From positions 1-7,674 of the forward strand of contig JAKANW010000124.1 in the NCBI GenBank assembly GCA_021823555.1: 7,674 nucleotides of DNA. The letters are read 5' to 3'. This document shows, piece after piece, positions 5,954 to 7,674 of this stretch (positions are counted from its first letter, which is position 1; the number at the start of each line of letters is the position of its first letter). Below the pieces are notes generated by a model. It was not told the origin of the DNA and ran no database searches. It saw nothing but the letters and a program-made list of their open reading frames with translations. This stretch comes from Chloroflexota bacterium. Its GTDB lineage: Bacteria; Chloroflexota; Anaerolineae; Anaerolineales; Villigracilaceae. The position numbers and the translations under genes were made by a program.

Positions 5954-7378
5954 ATGAAACACTCCGCGCCTGTTCAAATGACCAGATGGATGATGCACAT
6001 CGCGCTGGTCGTTTTGACCCTGGCCTTTGTTGTCTCCTGCACTCCAAGCGAACTCCCGTCGGTTCAGACCACGCCCACGCCTGCTTCCGTTACACAGGGC
6101 ACCTCTCCCCTGAAAATCATCCCGTTCTTCACCACCGAGAGCGACCCCAACCAACTGGCCGTTCTCCAATCCCTCATCACCGAATATCAATCCCTGCACC
6201 CGGATGTGGAAGTGGACATCGTGCTGGCCTCACCTGCCTCGCGCGGACAGCGCCTGCTCACCGCCCTGGCTTCCGGCGCGGACCTGGGTATTTTCGAAGT
6301 AGAACCAACGCTCATGCCTCAATGGGTGGACGCGGGCTACCTGCTGCCCTTGAACGACATTGTTGCGAATATCGGCCGGGATGATTTTGTGGATGACAGC
6401 CTTTACCAGCAAAATGGACAAGTGTATGCCGTGCCGTATGCCGTCAGCGTCTACGGACTCTGGGTGCGCAAAGACCTACTTGAACAAGCCGGGCTGGCCA
6501 TCCCAAAAACGTTTGACGAATTGCTCAATGCCGCCCGCATCCTGACAAAAGGCAATATGTACGGCATCTCCCTGCCGGCCGGACAGAATATAGCCAGCGT
6601 CAATTATTTTTCGATCTTCTTATGGCAAAACGGCGGAGATTACTTTACCTGTGATGGACAGGTTGCCTTTGGGCAGCCGCAGGCGCTGGAGGCCGTCAAA
6701 CGGTGGGCTGAACTGGCAAAATACGCGCCTCCCGGTTACAGCACCTGGAGTTACACAGAACAGATAGATGCTTTCTTGAACCAGCGGGTCGCCACGTCTT
6801 TGTATGGCGGCAGGCTTGGGGTTCAGTTGGATGAAACTCATCCCGGACTATCTGATAAAGTAACCGTAATCTTTCCGCCCTTCGGGGATTTAAAAGTCAC
6901 CTTGGGGGTTTGGAACCGCTTTGCCATCGCCGCCGGGACGAAAAATCAACAGGAAGCCAGGAATTTCTTGCAATGGCTCATCAGCGGCGACAGGTTATTG
7001 TCGTATGACTTAACCGTGCCGGGGCACATGATCCCGCTCCTAAAATCCGTTCGCCAGGAAGCGCTGGACAGTCCGGACCCGTTCACCGGCCGCCACCCCG
7101 ACTGGATCCAGTCCTTTTATGATTGGTATGCCTATGCCAATCATCCCGCCATGAACATGGGGTCGGTTGCGAATGGGAAATTCACCCGCTCAAATGTGGT
7201 TCCTCCCTGGGCGCGGGATGTCTTTGGCACGCCGGGCATCGTGGATACCATGCTCCAGGATATTGCCAACGGCGCGGCCCCCGGGCAGGCATGGCAGGAG
7301 GCAGCGCTAAAAATGCAGCAGGCTGTCGAAACGTGGAAATCCATGCATCCAGGGTGGGAATCGGCGGGATGCAATTGA
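5954..7378 (+). CDS. Extracellular solute-binding lipoprotein, SBP_bac_1 family (sugar-type ABC importer)
   Basis: This 474-residue protein would be anchored to the outer face of the membrane and deliver a ligand, typically a sugar or oligosaccharide in this family, to an ABC permease. A basic start, a hydrophobic stretch (residues 16-27) and the lipobox VVSC with Cys29 mark a lipoprotein signal peptide; a Thr/Pro/Ser-rich linker follows (about 30-50). The SBP_bac_1 domain begins near LKIIPFF and includes HPDVEVDIV, YGLWVRKDLLEQAGL (167-181), IPKTFDEL (183-190), FLWQNGGDYF and the late EARNFLQWLISGD block. The length suits the family. In-frame ATGs at 5978, 5990 and 5993 would still leave a signal peptide, so the exact start is uncertain. 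It follows the methyltransferase by 33 nt but is not related closely to the SBP at the window's left end. No permease or ATPase gene follows; the next gene is convergent, so partners are elsewhere. Confidence 0.93.
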   Translation: MKHSAPVQMTRWMMHIALVVLTLAFVVSCTPSELPSVQTTPTPASVTQGTSPLKIIPFFTTESDPNQLAVLQSLITEYQSLHPDVEVDIVLASPASRGQRLLTALASGADLGIFEVEPTLMPQWVDAGYLLPLNDIVANIGRDDFVDDSLYQQNGQVYAVPYAVSVYGLWVRKDLLEQAGLAIPKTFDELLNAARILTKGNMYGISLPAGQNIASVNYFSIFLWQNGGDYFTCDGQVAFGQPQALEAVKRWAELAKYAPPGYSTWSYTEQIDAFLNQRVATSLYGGRLGVQLDETHPGLSDKVTVIFPPFGDLKVTLGVWNRFAIAAGTKNQQEARNFLQWLISGDRLLSYDLTVPGHMIPLLKSVRQEALDSPDPFTGRHPDWIQSFYDWYAYANHPAMNMGSVANGKFTRSNVVPPWARDVFGTPGIVDTMLQDIANGAAPGQAWQEAALKMQQAVETWKSMHPGWESAGCN

Positions 7379-7489
7379 TCTACCCAAACAATTACCGATC
7401 ATGGAAATAAAGATCCCCGTCAACATGGCAGGAATCTTTTATAAAAGATGACCACTTCCGCTTTCGGAGGCTAACCTAACAGCCCATCG
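7379..7489. other. Convergent intergenic gap with AT-rich palindrome and short hairpin
   Basis: This 111-nt gap separates two converging genes, so it should contain transcript ends for both. ATCTTTTATAAAAGAT (7434-7449) is a perfect 16-bp palindrome. A second hairpin pairs 7455-7460 (CTTCCG) with 7465-7470 (CGGAGG), six pairs including one G-T, around CTTT. Neither is a textbook stem followed by a T-run, although the T and A runs of the palindrome could help termination on both strands. Confidence 0.4.
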
Positions 7490-7674
7490 TCACAACGCCA
7501 GGAAAGCATTCAAGAAATCCCAAATCTTCTGCAGGGACGGGACAAACAGACGTTCATCCGGTGAGTGCGGATTTTCAATCGTCGGGCCAAGCGAGATCGT
7601 ATCCAGCCCGCCGCAGCGGTCGCTGATGATGCCGCATTCGAGTCCGCCGTGTGAGAGTTCCACTTTCGGTTTCG
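7490..7674 (-). CDS. pepD: Aminoacyl-histidine dipeptidase PepD (M20C), C-terminal end
   Basis: On the minus strand, a frame open from the window edge (first full codon at 7672-7670) reads 60 residues to TGA at 7492-7490. The segment VELSHGGLECGIISDR, then LDTISLGPTIEN and PHSPDERLFVPSL, and the closing helix IWDFLNAFLAL are the C-terminal signature of PepD, the cytosolic zinc Xaa-His (carnosine-type) dipeptidase. The His of NPHSPDE matches the position of the last metal ligand of the family (His461 in the Vibrio alginolyticus enzyme, from memory). The usual length is about 480-490 residues, so roughly seven-eighths of the gene lies outside the window. It converges on the lipoprotein gene and is unlikely to share its regulation. 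Confidence 0.92.
   Translation of the reverse strand, partial: KPKVELSHGGLECGIISDRCGGLDTISLGPTIENPHSPDERLFVPSLQKIWDFLNAFLAL

Noticed and set aside
5000..6199. Long minus-strand open frame (399 codons)
   Set aside because: It lies antisense to the methyltransferase and the start of the lipoprotein gene, both of which show clear family motifs. The translated sequence shows no recognisable domain, and its openness follows from the codon bias of the + strand genes.

Overview
This 7.7 kb window is a dense, mostly + strand stretch of bacterial chromosome, by eye moderately GC-rich. The gene content (two ABC-type solute-binding proteins, a fused two-domain permease, a PrpD, a methyltransferase, and an aminoacyl-histidine dipeptidase on the other strand) and the palindromic repeats in and around genes would suit a Chloroflexota bacterium of the Anaerolineae type. 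That assignment is an inference from general appearance; there is no rRNA or other marker gene here.

Layout. (1) 2-523: 3' end of a gene for a periplasmic/extracellular solute-binding protein (SBP). (2) 524-680: gap holding a large hairpin (554-626). (3) 681-2405: fused permease with two BPD_transp_1 domains. (4) 2398-3492: ABC ATPase overlapping the permease gene by 8 nt. The SBP-permease-ATPase order is that of the FbpABC/AfuABC (ferric or small-anion) importer family. (5) 3493-3573: gap filled by palindromic repeat sequence. (6) 3574-5085: PrpD, 2-methylcitrate dehydratase, carrying an in-frame REP-like hairpin (3961-3996) and a C-terminal tail encoded by a compound palindromic repeat (5022-5076). 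(7) 5114-5920: class I SAM-dependent methyltransferase. (8) 5954-7378: a second, unrelated SBP lipoprotein of the sugar-type SBP_bac_1 family with no transporter partners in view. (9) 7379-7489: convergent gap with an AT-rich palindrome. (10) 7490-7674, minus strand: C-terminal end of a PepD-type Xaa-His dipeptidase, running off the window.

How the genes may work together. The first three genes form one importer. PrpD makes cis-2-methylaconitate from 2-methylcitrate, and the next gene encodes a methyltransferase that resembles, from memory, the yeast Tmt1 trans-aconitate methyltransferase group. A carboxylate importer plus (methyl)aconitate metabolism plus repair of the trans-isomer is a coherent but untested reading; neither prpB nor prpC is in view. 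The most unusual sequence-level feature is the load of short palindromes in and around prpD: one family member before the gene, one overlapping its 3' end, and a different REP-like hairpin translated inside it.
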